Below, piece after piece: positions 63,952-64,000 of a DNA stretch of 64,000 nt. The notes beneath the pieces were generated by a model that saw only the letters and a program-made list of their open reading frames with translations, was not told the DNA's origin and did not search any database. The stretch's first letter is position 1, and each line of letters starts with the position of its first letter. This DNA is from Cellulophaga sp. HaHaR_3_176 (lineage in GTDB: Bacteria > Bacteroidota > Bacteroidia > Flavobacteriales > Flavobacteriaceae), in NCBI RefSeq assembly GCF_019021925.1, contig NZ_CP058990.1:674001-738000 (forward strand). Reading direction: 5' to 3'. The translations under genes were made by a program, and so were the position numbers.

Positions 63952-64000
63952 GGTTTAGTAATTATAGACTATGTTTTGAGCACTTTTTTCGCTTACGCAG

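Overview
The window looks like the chromosome of a marine-type Flavobacteriia/Flavobacteriaceae bacterium (Bacteroidota). The DNA is AT-rich. It carries two SusC/SusD pairs, lipoproteins with Bacteroidota-style lipoboxes, TAnnTTTG promoter-like boxes, and two giant secreted proteins that end in type IX secretion (T9SS) type B sorting domains. A PorP/SprF protein and a PorE-like OmpA protein lie beside the second giant gene. No rRNA, tRNA, CRISPR array, insertion sequence or phage gene was seen.

Region 1 (1-17952) is a polysaccharide utilisation locus, or two adjacent ones. In order it has the 3' end of a SusC gene, a SusD gene, a PafA-type alkaline phosphatase, a membrane-anchored beta-propeller/Y_Y_Y/LuxR-HTH regulator, a second complete SusC/SusD pair, a lipoprotein fusing a glycerophosphodiesterase (GDPD) domain to a GH16 beta-glucanase domain, an exported endonuclease/exonuclease/phosphatase-fold (EEP) protein, and a GH3 beta-glucosidase. 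Beta-glucan hydrolases next to three phosphoesterase activities suggest a phosphodiester-decorated beta-glucan as substrate. That reading is inference.

Region 2 (18189-37746) holds a small secreted protein followed by a 6263-residue T9SS adhesin. The adhesin has calcium-binding TSP3-like segments, then 29 copies of an exact 297-bp (99-residue) Ig-like repeat, and a type B C-terminal domain. Region 3 (37983-39938) has small membrane-protein genes and an outer-membrane beta-barrel gene.

Region 4 (40014-46485) is an iron or siderophore uptake unit. It has an AraC regulator divergent from a TonB-dependent receptor, then a DUF4198 protein, two small membrane proteins (DUF3325-like and DUF3649-like) and a PepSY-type membrane protein.

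Region 5 (46742-60857) is an apparent operon of a second giant adhesin (3723 residues, 105-residue Ig-like repeats), a PorP/SprF protein and a PorE-like TPR/propeller/OmpA protein. The two giant proteins share modules: one 105-residue domain of the second type interrupts the 99-residue array of the first. Their upstream regions share a promoter-like motif. Region 6 (60931-63951) holds upp, two uncharacterised membrane-protein genes and a small gene that looks frameshifted.
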